A stretch of 49,732 nt of DNA, taken from NCBI GenBank assembly GCA_002313415.1, contig DCBH01000072.1:1-49732 (forward strand), written 5' to 3'. Within the stretch, counting starts at the first letter, position 1; each line of letters starts with the position of its first letter. Below are positions 1 to 10,096 of this stretch, piece after piece. This stretch comes from Flavobacteriales bacterium UBA1112. Its GTDB lineage: Bacteria; Bacteroidota; Bacteroidia; Flavobacteriales_D; Sanyastnellaceae. The position numbers and the translations under genes are program-made. The notes beneath the pieces are model-generated. The model had not been told where the DNA came from. It made no database searches and saw only the letters and a list, made by a program, of their open reading frames with translations.

Positions 1-1845
1 TTCCTTGCGTTTGCGCTTGTGTTTTTCTCGATTCATGTTTTGCAGGCTCAAAATACGGGTCTAGACTCTTTGCGGACAGTGGTGAACAATTCAATTCATG
101 TGCCCTTGGGGGTAGCGACTTTCAAAACGCCCGTAGAAGTGAAGGGGTACTGCCGCTTTTTAGGATATGCCAGGGATTTGAGCCATCATCACGGCGACCA
201 CAACACGCCGTTGGTTTTACGTGCTGATGACGAGTTCAACGCACCAAATTTGAATGTCAACGTCACTGTTAGACCTACGGATGAGAGTTTTCTTGCATTG
301 CAGCTGTTGACCTTTGATCCGTTTTCTGGAACAGACGTGGATGACAGAATTTTTAGGTTGTCACGGCAGGGATTGGTGTTGACTGCTGGAACTGTGAAGG
401 ACTATGGCCAATTTAAATTGTCTTTTGGTGGTACTCAATTCGTGGAGCTTGGAGACTTTTTGATGAGTTCTGCGAAGCAGGTGCAAAACTCTTTGTTTGA
501 CCGAAATGCTTGGACCTACGTCTGGCCGATTGGTGTCCAGCATGAGAATTATCACAGTCGTTCTGATTACCTCCGTGAGGTGGATTTTGGAAAAAGACAA
601 TTCAACGGCTTGCGATGGTCTGCAAAAGACTTACCCGGTCAGATGAGTGTCGACCTTGTCGTGGGTAAAACCCCCTTCAACATCCTCAATTTGCCTGATC
701 ACATTGTCGCGGGCCGCGTCGGGAAAAAATACCGCCTTCAGCGATTCGAACTGGGAGGAATGAGGTCAAGGGGCTTGGATGCTTGGACCAATGGTGAATC
801 CTACGGGATGACGGCGTTGTCCGCCTCACACAAAGGGAAATTGGGAGCCTTGAGTTTGAAAAGCGATGTGGCTTGGGGGCGTCATGAAATCTCATCTCAG
901 GGAGTCCGTCAAGGAGGGTTCGCGTTTCAAACGAATTTGGGTTTACCCCGAAGATGGATTGGTTTTCCATTGAACGTAGAGGTCTTCGCAGTATCTCAGT
1001 CATACGTGAACTTACATTCAGCATTGATCAATACGTCTGTGAATGGATTCAGCTCAGAAACGTCATCGTTTAGTGGAGCAACGGTTCAAGACGGAGCCAG
1101 GCCCTTTGGCGCAGTCTTGACACCGATGCATTTGATGGCAAACAATCGAGCCACCATTCGTCTGACTACGAATTTGGCTCAAGGTCCGTTCCGCGTGAAT
1201 TTGGGTTATTTGATTTCACGGGAGTTTGAGAATCTATCCTCCGAAGTCACCTTTTATCACAAGGTTACAGGCCTCTACATGTCTCGTGTAGATCGTTTTC
1301 AGCAGCAAGCAGGTCCAAACGGGGAAATCACCACATTTTTTAGAGGGGCATATCAACGCGTAGGCGTTCTGTCTGAGGAGGTAAGTTCGGCTCCCAGAGG
1401 ATACAATGCCTTTCGAATCAATGCCAAATGGAGGAACAAGGGCCTCAAAAATCCCGCATTTTTGTTCTATCTCGGAGAGTTTTTGAGCACCCAGGAGCAA
1501 CCGGCGTTGCTCCCAAAGATGGGAACATCTGCGTTGGTTCGCGCGCATTACCACGAAGTAGATGGTTACGTGCCTGTGAATGAGAAAACAGCCCTCGTAT
1601 TCTACACAGGTCTGGAGCGTATTGTCGGCAACGAAAACACCGAGGGGAAGGGTGTGAATGAACAGGGAAACCCGATGCACCTGGACGGTTTAGGCACGGC
1701 CCTGGGCTTAGGGTTAGACATCAGCATGACCAAATCTTCCTCGCTCTTTTTAAGGAGCAAAAGAGTGCGTTATCAGGACCGTTCTGATGCGGGAATGCGC
1801 TTGAGGGGTTGGGAGGCCACAGTTGAATTCAAAATACAGTTTTGA
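1..1845 (+). CDS. Outer-membrane beta-barrel protein, 5' end outside window
   Basis: The reading frame is open from base 1 and the first codons encode a hydrophobic stretch ending in LQAQ, the end of a signal peptide, so the true start lies just upstream; the in-frame GTG at 19 is probably not it. The mature part (about 590 residues) alternates polar and hydrophobic residues in a beta-strand pattern, has many Gly/aromatic residues and ends in Phe (FKIQF), as outer-membrane barrels do. I do not recognise a family; a porin or glycan-export barrel is possible. The stop overlaps the start of the next barrel gene (TGATG), so the two are likely co-translated. Topology is an inference from composition, not a domain match. 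Confidence 0.75.
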   Translation, partial: FLAFALVFFSIHVLQAQNTGLDSLRTVVNNSIHVPLGVATFKTPVEVKGYCRFLGYARDLSHHHGDHNTPLVLRADDEFNAPNLNVNVTVRPTDESFLALQLLTFDPFSGTDVDDRIFRLSRQGLVLTAGTVKDYGQFKLSFGGTQFVELGDFLMSSAKQVQNSLFDRNAWTYVWPIGVQHENYHSRSDYLREVDFGKRQFNGLRWSAKDLPGQMSVDLVVGKTPFNILNLPDHIVAGRVGKKYRLQRFELGGMRSRGLDAWTNGESYGMTALSASHKGKLGALSLKSDVAWGRHEISSQGVRQGGFAFQTNLGLPRRWIGFPLNVEVFAVSQSYVNLHSALINTSVNGFSSETSSFSGATVQDGARPFGAVLTPMHLMANNRATIRLTTNLAQGPFRVNLGYLISREFENLSSEVTFYHKVTGLYMSRVDRFQQQAGPNGEITTFFRGAYQRVGVLSEEVSSAPRGYNAFRINAKWRNKGLKNPAFLFYLGEFLSTQEQPALLPKMGTSALVRAHYHEVDGYVPVNEKTALVFYTGLERIVGNENTEGKGVNEQGNPMHLDGLGTALGLGLDISMTKSSSLFLRSKRVRYQDRSDAGMRLRGWEATVEFKIQF

Positions 1846-3578
1846 TGCGCAGTGTTACAATAAGATGTTTGAGGCATCGAATCATGCGAGCTTGGATCTT
1901 GTCAGTGATTTGCATTCCATTGGCTGCAACTGCTCAATATCCTTCGTTTGAACTTGGAGGTTTGGCTCGGGGTGTATCCGATGTAGGCTTTTTGACTGCA
2001 GAGGATACCATTGCGCGTGACGTGAATGTGGAATCGCATGCCATTTATGATTTGGCCTTGAGGGGAAAAATCACTGCCAAGGCTGAGATTTATACTGAAC
2101 TTCGATTGGGCACCAATTTGGCCTTGTTTGACACAAGCGCATCCTATGCACAAGTGAGAAGAGTCCTGCTGTCGGGACAGCTCACGCCGAGGTGGAATTA
2201 TGAGATAGGAGACATCGATGTGGTTGGGACGCCCTTCACAATTTGGAATTCAAACACGGAGGGGGCCGTTCAAGAGTCCGCATTGTTTTCTCAGTGGCGA
2301 CAACTTCAGAACTACGAGAATTTCAGTGAGTCAAATTCATGGAGATTGCGAGGAGCAAAATTTGAAGGAAATTGGTTGATGAAGAATGGAGGTGAGGTGA
2401 AAACGTCAAATTTTGTGTCGCGCGTTCAGGCTTCAGATGAAGTACTTCGGCCAGATGTTGTTTTGGTGGGCTCGACCTTGTCTTGGGAAAGAAGCAACAT
2501 CTTGGCCGCTGTAAGAGTGCTAGACTTTGCGACTCTTGGAAAGACCATTCCCGATGGCCGTGGAAGTCATGTCGCCAATTTGGGTGGTGAGGTGAAATGG
2601 AAAGGCGAGGAGTGGCACTTACACGCTGAACTTGGGGGTTCCACTGCGACTTCGCTGGACATGGATGGTGTGCCCAAAGACTCAAATTCACCAACAAAAG
2701 GTGGGTATTGGCATGTTTCAAGCCAGTTTGATTTGGGCGCATCATGGAACGCATTGATTTCTGCGCGTTCAGTGTCAGACGAGTATATGGCACCGGCTGC
2801 CCAAACCAAGCGCCTTGTTTTTGATGCCGCACCATCGTCATTTTCACAAATCGGCAACGGTACGTGGGCTCGTCCTTTGTCTCAGGGAGACCTGTTGACT
2901 GCACCATACATTCCCCGGGGCAGTCGTCCTTGGAATCGAGCGATTCAACGCGAATTGATGACTTTCGACCCCAGGTACGGTACTGCAAGTCCATATGGCT
3001 TGGCAACACCAAATCGCAGGGGGTTGGAGATGGAACTAGAACACGGAAATGCGGAGGAGCCCTGGTCTGTCGTTGCCCGTCTTTTTGCCCTTCAGGATTT
3101 GACCCCGGAAGGAAGTGTGGCACGAAGGAATTACGTCGGATATGCCATTGCTGGCCACTTCGATTTGGCGACACTTTGGACCGGAAATCGATCCTTAAAA
3201 ATGCAAGGGGGATGGCAAAGTCAAGCTGTACAACGACCAGAAATTCTATTAGATCCAGTTGATTTTACCTCTACGGTGTTCGATTTGGGTGTCGACTGGG
3301 CCCTGGGTGAAAACATTCAACTTGGATATGGCGCCAAGAGAATTTCATCTCAAGGACTTGAATATATTGCAGTGCGGGACATCAATTTTGAAGTGATTGG
3401 TTTTGAACGAACGACGTTAGATGTGACAGACATGCTTCACGCTTGTGGAGTAACGTGGAAAATCAATGATCGAACTGAATTGACGACGCAATGGCAAAAG
3501 TGGTTGCTTCGTGACGCGCTGCAGGGCCATGATGGATCAATTTCAAAAGTGCTGTTTCTCTTTCAATCCAAATTCTGA
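1845..3578 (+). CDS. Outer-membrane beta-barrel protein, second of a pair
   Basis: About 577 residues. The ATG at 1845 overlaps the previous stop by one base. An internal ATG at 1884 gives a cleaner signal peptide (MRAWILSVICIPLAATAQ) and is a real alternative start. The mature protein is beta-rich, has repeated Gly/aromatic pairs, no predicted helices or catalytic motif, and ends in a terminal Phe (FQSKF) typical of barrels inserted by the Bam machinery. Tight coupling to the upstream barrel and to the lipoprotein one base downstream suggests one envelope complex. Family unknown to me; a porin-like or capsule-assembly-type barrel is possible, but I see no diagnostic residues. Confidence 0.75.
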   Translation: MRSVTIRCLRHRIMRAWILSVICIPLAATAQYPSFELGGLARGVSDVGFLTAEDTIARDVNVESHAIYDLALRGKITAKAEIYTELRLGTNLALFDTSASYAQVRRVLLSGQLTPRWNYEIGDIDVVGTPFTIWNSNTEGAVQESALFSQWRQLQNYENFSESNSWRLRGAKFEGNWLMKNGGEVKTSNFVSRVQASDEVLRPDVVLVGSTLSWERSNILAAVRVLDFATLGKTIPDGRGSHVANLGGEVKWKGEEWHLHAELGGSTATSLDMDGVPKDSNSPTKGGYWHVSSQFDLGASWNALISARSVSDEYMAPAAQTKRLVFDAAPSSFSQIGNGTWARPLSQGDLLTAPYIPRGSRPWNRAIQRELMTFDPRYGTASPYGLATPNRRGLEMELEHGNAEEPWSVVARLFALQDLTPEGSVARRNYVGYAIAGHFDLATLWTGNRSLKMQGGWQSQAVQRPEILLDPVDFTSTVFDLGVDWALGENIQLGYGAKRISSQGLEYIAVRDINFEVIGFERTTLDVTDMLHACGVTWKINDRTELTTQWQKWLLRDALQGHDGSISKVLFLFQSKF

Positions 3579-3579
3579 C

Positions 3580-4575
3580 ATGTCGTTTTTTCTATCTAAC
3601 CCAAAACTTTTAGGCACTTGGGCCTTCGGTCTTGTCGTCATGTGCTTCGTTGGTTGCGCGAAAGAGGAGAGTCTAGGCCCCGACCTCGAAAGCCTATACG
3701 GGGACCTCGATTACACAGAAGCCTTCAGTCACAACATGCCGAATGGAGTTCATTTTGAGCAAGGGGATACGGTTCGTTTTTCTTGCGGTTTCAATTTGCC
3801 AGTGGCCTACACCTTGTCATTGACAGGCCAAACTTCGGGGGCGACTTACGCCTTTCAAGGTCAAGGCATGCACGAACTCGATGTGCTTTGGTTCGGAGAT
3901 TGTGACAACGTGTTTTTTAGACAAAATGAGTGGGTTTATTGTTTGCTCGAATTTCCCGATCATCCGGACGATTTCAAACTGGATTCAGTGTTTGTGTGGG
4001 AACAACCTGATTTGTCCAATCGAGGTTTGCTTCTGGCATCTTTTGAAGAGATCAACCCCATTTTCAGCATCAGCAGTGGAGAGTTTACGGAATCACTTGA
4101 CGTGGTCACCGAAGCGTTAGATGCGGTTGAGGGCGGTGCTTACATGCGTGGCATTGGTGCAGGTGCAGGTTCTTGGTTTGGTGCACTTAGGTTGCCGCTC
4201 GACCCCCAAGATTTGTTGGGGTCTAGTTTGGGGAATACGTATCTGAACGTCCACGTCCGAAGTGATTACGAGGGGTCTGCTTCCGTCATCAAATTGTTTG
4301 AAGATTCCAACGGAGATGGACTGGTGACGAGTGGGGAGGACGAGGTATTCACCACAAAGCTTGCTGTCAATGCCGACAACACCTGGCATCGCATCAGCAT
4401 CCCTTGGTCAGATTTTGAGCTCGATTTGTCTGGCAACAATGTGTCGATCAATGGTCAGATTGACTTGGATCAAATTTCTCGTTTGGATTGTACTGTAAGT
4501 CAAACGGGAACGGCAAGCGGCACATATGGATTGGATGTCGACTATGTCATTTTGACTTTCGATCAGCCGTTTTAA
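3580..4575 (+). CDS. Lipoprotein with putative C-terminal glycan-binding sandwich
   Basis: About 331 residues. The ATG at 3580 follows the previous stop by one base and gives a lipoprotein signal peptide with lipobox FVGC, lipid Cys at residue 26. Residues 40-145 are a beta-rich region of unknown family. The second half, from about residue 160, resembles a carbohydrate-binding jelly roll: a SFEEINP-like opening, a DSNGDG calcium-loop-like segment near residue 245, and a final strand VDYVILTF. By position it belongs with the two barrels upstream and the CBM protein downstream, suggesting a surface-exposed glycan-binding lipoprotein. The binding role is inferred from fold-like features only. 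Confidence 0.7.
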   Translation: MSFFLSNPKLLGTWAFGLVVMCFVGCAKEESLGPDLESLYGDLDYTEAFSHNMPNGVHFEQGDTVRFSCGFNLPVAYTLSLTGQTSGATYAFQGQGMHELDVLWFGDCDNVFFRQNEWVYCLLEFPDHPDDFKLDSVFVWEQPDLSNRGLLLASFEEINPIFSISSGEFTESLDVVTEALDAVEGGAYMRGIGAGAGSWFGALRLPLDPQDLLGSSLGNTYLNVHVRSDYEGSASVIKLFEDSNGDGLVTSGEDEVFTTKLAVNADNTWHRISIPWSDFELDLSGNNVSINGQIDLDQISRLDCTVSQTGTASGTYGLDVDYVILTFDQPF

Positions 4576-4659
4576 AAAGTTCATTGAGCCACGGGGCGAA
4601 GACATTTGTCGGTCTTATTCCATAGCTTGTCCATTCATTATTTGATTTAATTTACTGTG

Positions 4660-6357
4660 ATGAAAAAAGCAGCCGTTTTTTCTTTTTTGTTTGTTGGAAT
4701 CTCGACAGTGTGGTCTCAAGCGGACAGTGTGTGCAACCCCTCTTTTGAGACAGGTTTAACGGATTGGCAGAATTTCGCCAACAACGGCGCGGTTGCCACC
4801 TTCGACACATCTGCAGTCGCTGCAACAGAGGGCGCAGTTGGCGCGGTCATTGACATTCAAGATGTGAGTGCAGGTACCTGTGTGCTCAGTGCTTGTGTCT
4901 CAGACATGTATGCCAACCAAACGTACCGCATGTCGTTTTGGGCAAAGTCTGACAACGCCGTGGAAGTGTTGGCGACCATTTCAAAAGCGTCACCTGGCTA
5001 CAACAATTATGCTTCAGCAAATGTCGTTTTAACCAGCGACTGGATGCAGTATGAAATAGCGGGTTCAGTTGACGATGATTTGCTGTCAGATGTGCGGTTG
5101 GCCAAATTCAAATTCTTGACAGAGGGCACGGTGATGATTGACGACATTCAAATTGACATTTTGGAACTCGCTCCTGAAATCTGTCAAGGAAATTTTGAGG
5201 TTGGTTTGGATACGTGGGCGGTGAATCAGAACAATGGCTCAATTGCAGCTGATTTGGATGTGAATGAATTCTCAGAAGGATCGCAATCGGCGAGATTGAC
5301 GGTGAATGTTGAGGATGGCTCTCCCATTTTCTCGAGCTGTTCATCTTACATGCCCGGGGCCACCTCGTTGTCGGTGCACTTTTCAGCAAAATCCGATTTC
5401 AACGGGGCAGTGCTCGAGGCGAAGACGGCTTTGCAAGCTGCTCCGTACACGGTGTTCGGAGAGACGGAAGCCACGTTGACCGAGGAGTGGCAGGAATTCA
5501 CCTTCACTTCATATTCTGAGGAAGAAATCAATGGTGTTCGTCTGGCCAAGTTTGCCTTTCAATCCAGCGGGGTGTTTTGGATTGACGATGTCTGGTTTGA
5601 AGAGGTGCCGCCAATGCCTGTTGTATGCAACGGAGATTTTGAATCGGCATTGGATTCGTGGACGGTATCTGTGTCTGAAGATGCAGAAGCAACTGTCGCT
5701 GCGACACCAGCAACCTCATATGATGGGGTGGTTTGTGCATTTGCAGAAGTGACTTCTCCCGGAGAAGCGCCATCTTCAGTTCAATTGTCGAGTTGCAGGG
5801 CTGGAGTGGTTCAAGATTCGACATACGCCGTGAGTGTTTGGGTGAAAGGGACAGAGCCTGGCCTTGCGTTCAATGTATCTACCGCGTACGCTGATGCGCC
5901 ATTTCAGAGCCTGCATGCAGAGTCATTTGTAACGGATACGGAATGGACTGAATACTGCTGGGAGTTCACAGCAGATTCCACGGTGTACGATGCTCTTCGT
6001 GTTGTCAAATTTCAATTCTTGGAAACAGGCACATACTACATTGACGGTGCAGCATTGAAGCCTTTAAGTCATGTTTGTTCCAATGACACCCAAAGTCTGG
6101 GGCAAGAGCAAATCCTTGCGGAAGTGTCGTGTTTTCCCAATCCGGTTCGCCAAAAACTGCATGTCGACATACCTGTATCGTGGGGAGTGGTTGAGGCCAA
6201 TTTGTTGTCAGGCTCAGGTCAGCATTTGAAACGGTTAGCCATTCAGGGGCAGACGACAATCGACGTGCAATTTCTAACGCCCGGGTTTTACTTTTTGGTC
6301 TTGAATGGAGAAGAAGGTCGACGTTTCACAAAGGCCATCCAAGTCACATCGATTTGA
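4660..6357 (+). CDS. Secreted protein with three CBM4/9-like modules and T9SS tail
   Basis: About 565 residues, starting at the ATG 4660; a GTG directly before it is less likely. A signal peptide (MKKAAVFSFLFVGISTVWSQ) is followed by three tandem repeats of about 150 residues, each opening with C(N/Q)xxFExxLxxW at about residues 25, 175 and 322, and each closing with a (V/L)RLAKFxF...IDD(I/V) pattern. This is the look of CBM4/9 galactose-binding-like modules. From residue about 487 comes a type A T9SS sorting domain: CFPNPV opening, LLSGSGQ turn, FLTPGFYFLVL, GRRFTKAIQV end. No catalytic module is present, so it probably binds polysaccharide at the cell surface for the glycosidases encoded downstream. 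Confidence 0.85.
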   Translation: MKKAAVFSFLFVGISTVWSQADSVCNPSFETGLTDWQNFANNGAVATFDTSAVAATEGAVGAVIDIQDVSAGTCVLSACVSDMYANQTYRMSFWAKSDNAVEVLATISKASPGYNNYASANVVLTSDWMQYEIAGSVDDDLLSDVRLAKFKFLTEGTVMIDDIQIDILELAPEICQGNFEVGLDTWAVNQNNGSIAADLDVNEFSEGSQSARLTVNVEDGSPIFSSCSSYMPGATSLSVHFSAKSDFNGAVLEAKTALQAAPYTVFGETEATLTEEWQEFTFTSYSEEEINGVRLAKFAFQSSGVFWIDDVWFEEVPPMPVVCNGDFESALDSWTVSVSEDAEATVAATPATSYDGVVCAFAEVTSPGEAPSSVQLSSCRAGVVQDSTYAVSVWVKGTEPGLAFNVSTAYADAPFQSLHAESFVTDTEWTEYCWEFTADSTVYDALRVVKFQFLETGTYYIDGAALKPLSHVCSNDTQSLGQEQILAEVSCFPNPVRQKLHVDIPVSWGVVEANLLSGSGQHLKRLAIQGQTTIDVQFLTPGFYFLVLNGEEGRRFTKAIQVTSI

Positions 6358-6376
6358 TTGTTTGATGCTTTTGGAA

Positions 6377-8353
6377 ATGAAACATCTCAGCCTCATCATG
6401 CTCATTGCAGGTTCGTGCAATGTGCTTTTTGGTCAGGGCGATGACGTTTTTCCAATTTCTGTCACAAGACAATTTCATCCACCCACTTCGGTGCTGTGGG
6501 AAAATCCCAATGACGGAAGCCCTTCTGAATATGTACTGTCGCCCCAGGGCATTTCAGCTCCTGTCAAAGGCAGTCACTTTGGGTACACTCATCCCCACTT
6601 CTTGGGTGACGCCTCTGTCGAGGATACAGCCCTTGTTGCAAGGAGTCGGGCCCTTGGGCCCGCTTACATTAGATTTCCAGGAGGCAACGGAAGCAACAAA
6701 TATTTCTGGGATGGCAATCTCCCTGTCGCAATTTTGCAGGACGATGTTGTAACTGTTGATGGGTTGATTGACCCCGATGCATTCAACATGGGCATTGATG
6801 AGTTATTCCAAATTTGTGATTCTACAGGTGCAGAACCCGTCCTCGTTGTCAATTTTTCATTTGCGCGATACGGGCCTGGTGAGGACCGCGTGGCGAATGC
6901 AGCGGGGTATGCTGCGGATTGGGTACGTCATGTGAATCAGACGTTAGGCAGAAATGTCCGCTACTGGGAAATTGGCAACGAAAACTACGGCCCATGGCAG
7001 GCTGGTTATATGGTCGAAGGAGAACAGATTACAGGGACCATGTATGGCGAAATGTTCCAAGTTTTTGCAGATTCAATGAAATCTGCAGATCCATCCATCC
7101 AACTTGGGGCAGTCATTTATCCTTTGGATGAGGATTACGACGATTGGACTGCAGGGGTGTTGCCCGAGGTTCAAAATCACGCCGATTTCCTGATTGTACA
7201 CGACTATTTTACCTTCAGTCCCAACGAGAACAACATTTCATACTCACAAATGATGGCTAGTGTGTCTGAAGTGTCGGAGGACGCAGCTTCGGTGAGGTCC
7301 ATGGTATCGCAATACACCTCGAAGGACCCAGATCATTTTGCGCTCGCATTCACAGAGTTCAACTCCAACACGGGAAACCGCGAGGTGGCCATGGCCAATG
7401 CCCTCTTCATCGCACGTGTATTGCTTGCCCAAATTGAAGAAGGCTTCGATTTGTCGATGATTTGGAATTTGCAGAGTGGCGTTGCGCCAGACGGGGGCAG
7501 CCATGGCTTGTTGGCCAAAAACAGCCCATTCCAACCTGACGCCTCTCCTCGACCCACATATTTGACGTGTTGGTTGTTGCAGAAGTATTTGGGAGTTTCC
7601 ATTCAGCCAATGATTACGGGCATTTCTGGGGTGTACGCAGTTGAAACGATGCAGGCCGACGGTGCACGCGGTGGTGTCCTCATCAATACCAGTTCACAAG
7701 CGCGCAACGTCACATGGGATTCTCCGTCTTCGTTTAAACCTTATGTGCATTGGGATGTCTTGAGTGCACCGCACGAGACCTCCAAATTGGTGGCCTTGAA
7801 TGGCATCAGTCCGTCGAGTGTGGAGGGAGGACCTGTGGCCCCTGAACGTATGATGAGTCGAGGAACGTTGGAGCCAGGTGCGGTAATCTTTACCGTCCCT
7901 GCTTACTCAATCTTGGCCTTTTCGAGGGCTTCGGCATTGGAAACAGAGACAATCGTTTCTTGTGAGCCATACACACTGAACAATCAACTCTACACGTCCT
8001 CCGCACTCGTTTCAACATACAGTCTCGACTCTCAGACAGGCATTGCAGTTCCATCGCAATATGAGCTTCTCATTGCCGAACCTGGTTATTGCAGCACTGA
8101 GGGGTGCATGGATTCAAATTTTCTCGAATTTGACCCTTTTGCAGTGGCGGACAATGGTTCTTGCCAAACCCCAGTTGTCTTGGGCTGCATGTACAACGAA
8201 GCCGCCAACTTTAATCCAGCGGCCAACGTTGACGATGGCTCTTGTTCGATGATTGTAGATGAGAATTGTCCCGAAGATTTGGATGGTGACGGCAGCGTGA
8301 ATACGTCGGATTTGCTCGTGTTGCTGTCCACCTTTTCAGCCATCTGTCCGTGA
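6377..8353 (+). CDS. Clan GH-A glycoside hydrolase (GH51-like) with dockerin-like tail
   Basis: About 658 residues. I chose the ATG at 6377 because it begins a clean signal peptide (MKHLSLIMLIAGSCNVLFGQ); ATG 6365 is possible. The catalytic region has RFPGGNGS, then RYWEIGNENYGPWQ with the likely acid/base Glu202, and ALAFTEFN with the likely nucleophile Glu327, in clan GH-A order; the pattern is closest to GH51 arabinofuranosidase-like enzymes as I recall them. A beta-sandwich follows, then two GCM(D/Y)...(D)NGSC/DDGSC repeats and a final Cys-flanked EF-hand-like dockerin segment (CPEDLDGDG...ICP). It is a tandem paralogue of the next gene, which it overlaps by four bases. Substrate unknown. 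Confidence 0.82.
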   Translation: MKHLSLIMLIAGSCNVLFGQGDDVFPISVTRQFHPPTSVLWENPNDGSPSEYVLSPQGISAPVKGSHFGYTHPHFLGDASVEDTALVARSRALGPAYIRFPGGNGSNKYFWDGNLPVAILQDDVVTVDGLIDPDAFNMGIDELFQICDSTGAEPVLVVNFSFARYGPGEDRVANAAGYAADWVRHVNQTLGRNVRYWEIGNENYGPWQAGYMVEGEQITGTMYGEMFQVFADSMKSADPSIQLGAVIYPLDEDYDDWTAGVLPEVQNHADFLIVHDYFTFSPNENNISYSQMMASVSEVSEDAASVRSMVSQYTSKDPDHFALAFTEFNSNTGNREVAMANALFIARVLLAQIEEGFDLSMIWNLQSGVAPDGGSHGLLAKNSPFQPDASPRPTYLTCWLLQKYLGVSIQPMITGISGVYAVETMQADGARGGVLINTSSQARNVTWDSPSSFKPYVHWDVLSAPHETSKLVALNGISPSSVEGGPVAPERMMSRGTLEPGAVIFTVPAYSILAFSRASALETETIVSCEPYTLNNQLYTSSALVSTYSLDSQTGIAVPSQYELLIAEPGYCSTEGCMDSNFLEFDPFAVADNGSCQTPVVLGCMYNEAANFNPAANVDDGSCSMIVDENCPEDLDGDGSVNTSDLLVLLSTFSAICP

Positions 8354-10026
8354 TTTTTGAGACAACGTACATACGGTTTTTGATGTGTCTCGTATTGGGG
8401 ATGGTGACTGTGGTGTCGTTGCATGGGCAACGACCACCGATGCATGGCAACCCTGGTTGGTTTCTGGACGACTGGCAACCTAAAAAAGCGAAACTTCCGA
8501 AGAATGTGAGGCAGATTGCTGCTCCCGAAACAACTCCGGATGTTTTTGCATCAGTTGATTTTGGGACTCCTTTGACCAAGGTGAGTCAATACATTTTTGG
8601 AAACAACCTTGGCATTTGGGTGAATCGTTCGAATGTTGACAAGGAGGAGTTTGTTTTGCCATTGCGCGACATGGGCATTTCTGTCATTAGGTATCCCGGT
8701 GGAAATGCATCCAACGATTTTTTTTGGAATGCCTCAGTACGGTCTGAATGTCCTCCCGGTGTCCCGGATACGATTTGGAAAAACAATGGGAGGCAAACAC
8801 CGCCAAAGTTGGGCCGCGAGGGCAGGTTCAAGTTCAGTCCCGAGCATTTTTACGATTTGCTTTTGACTACTGGAGCGACAGGGTCAGTTTGTGTGAATTA
8901 TTCGTATGCGCTTTACGGGGAAGAAGAAGAGGAGGCCAAACGAGTCCAGCTTGCTGCGGAGTATGCTGGAGATTGGGTTCGGCATGCCAATGTGGAGAAC
9001 AAGCTTGGAATTCAGTTTTGGGAGATTGGCAATGAAAATTGGGGTCCATGGCAGGCTGGGTTCAGCGTCCCAGGCCGCGGAGACATCAGCCCCAAGAAAT
9101 ACGGAGAGCACTGCAGAGCTTTTATCGAGGAAATGAAGGCTGCTGATTCATCCATCAAGGTGGGTGTGGTTGGATATCAAAAACCAAAGTCCAACAACCC
9201 GATTCAAAGTCGGTGGAATGAAGAGGTTCTGCCGGAGGTCGCCAAGGTCGCCGATTACATCATTTTGCACGATTACTTCACCGATTTCAAGGCAGTTTTA
9301 AGTCCTGAAGAAATGTTTGCCTCTGTGGATACAGCATATTCACACATTGACGTCATCAACAAAGCTTGGGCTGAAACGGTGCAGTCTTCTGACTCGCCAC
9401 TGCCGATTGCATTGACTGAGTTCAACACCCGCAGCCGAGCAACCATTAGCGCTGGGAATGGTGCCACCAACGTCTCACATTCGGCTGGGCTCTTTATTTC
9501 TCACGCTTTGGGTGAATTCATCCGTCAGGGTTACGGTTCAGCCATGATGTGGGACATTTCAAATGGCTATGCAGATGGGGAAGATCATGGGGTTTTTGCA
9601 TCTCCCAAGGAATTTGACGTTCCAGAGTTGACGCCACATCCCTCATTCTATCATTACTACATGTATGACAAATGTTTTGGTGACACCTATTACGATTGTC
9701 CTACAGATGATCCACAATTGCGGGTGCATGCCTCGAGTTTTTCCTCAGGTGAGGCTGGACTTGTCATTTTAAATGGAAGTCGAAAGGCGCGTACGTTGGA
9801 AGTTGAATTGGTCAACATGGGGGAAGTGAGGAAAGCATATCAATACCTCGTGCACAATGACGACCCTCTTTCGCGTAAAACATACATCAACGGTGAGACA
9901 GGGCCCCACGCCGCGGGTGGGCCAGAGAGGTATTGGAAGGTTCCAGCACAATCATATCCCATCATTGAAAACAAATTGGTTGTCTCATGTCCACCATTCA
10001 GCGCCAATTACGTGATGATCCGATGA
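8350..10026 (+). CDS. Clan GH-A glycoside hydrolase, tandem paralogue
   Basis: About 558 residues from a GTG that overlaps the preceding stop (GTGA); ATG 8383 is an alternative but loses the basic part of the signal peptide. After the signal (VVSLHGQ) come RYPGGNAS, FWEIGNENWGPWQAG with likely acid/base Glu229, and IALTEFN with likely nucleophile Glu357, matching the neighbour block for block. It differs by a longer insert after the RYPGGN motif (about residues 130-165, ECPPG...GREGRFKFS) and by lacking any C-terminal repeat, dockerin or T9SS tail. It may therefore act in the periplasm or be retained differently. The pair probably acts on related linkages of one polysaccharide. Confidence 0.82.
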   Translation: MIFETTYIRFLMCLVLGMVTVVSLHGQRPPMHGNPGWFLDDWQPKKAKLPKNVRQIAAPETTPDVFASVDFGTPLTKVSQYIFGNNLGIWVNRSNVDKEEFVLPLRDMGISVIRYPGGNASNDFFWNASVRSECPPGVPDTIWKNNGRQTPPKLGREGRFKFSPEHFYDLLLTTGATGSVCVNYSYALYGEEEEEAKRVQLAAEYAGDWVRHANVENKLGIQFWEIGNENWGPWQAGFSVPGRGDISPKKYGEHCRAFIEEMKAADSSIKVGVVGYQKPKSNNPIQSRWNEEVLPEVAKVADYIILHDYFTDFKAVLSPEEMFASVDTAYSHIDVINKAWAETVQSSDSPLPIALTEFNTRSRATISAGNGATNVSHSAGLFISHALGEFIRQGYGSAMMWDISNGYADGEDHGVFASPKEFDVPELTPHPSFYHYYMYDKCFGDTYYDCPTDDPQLRVHASSFSSGEAGLVILNGSRKARTLEVELVNMGEVRKAYQYLVHNDDPLSRKTYINGETGPHAAGGPERYWKVPAQSYPIIENKLVVSCPPFSANYVMIR

Positions 10027-10096
10027 AGCTTGCTCCTGTAAATTTGTCCGCATCTTGCTCCTTGTATGGGGTGCTCACGCAATTGATTTTGCACCA

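Noticed and set aside
2323..3174. Long open frame of 283 codons antisense to the second barrel gene
   Set aside because: Composition is rich in Pro/His/Arg with no domain or signal; the + strand frame has a signal peptide, barrel pattern and coupled neighbours.
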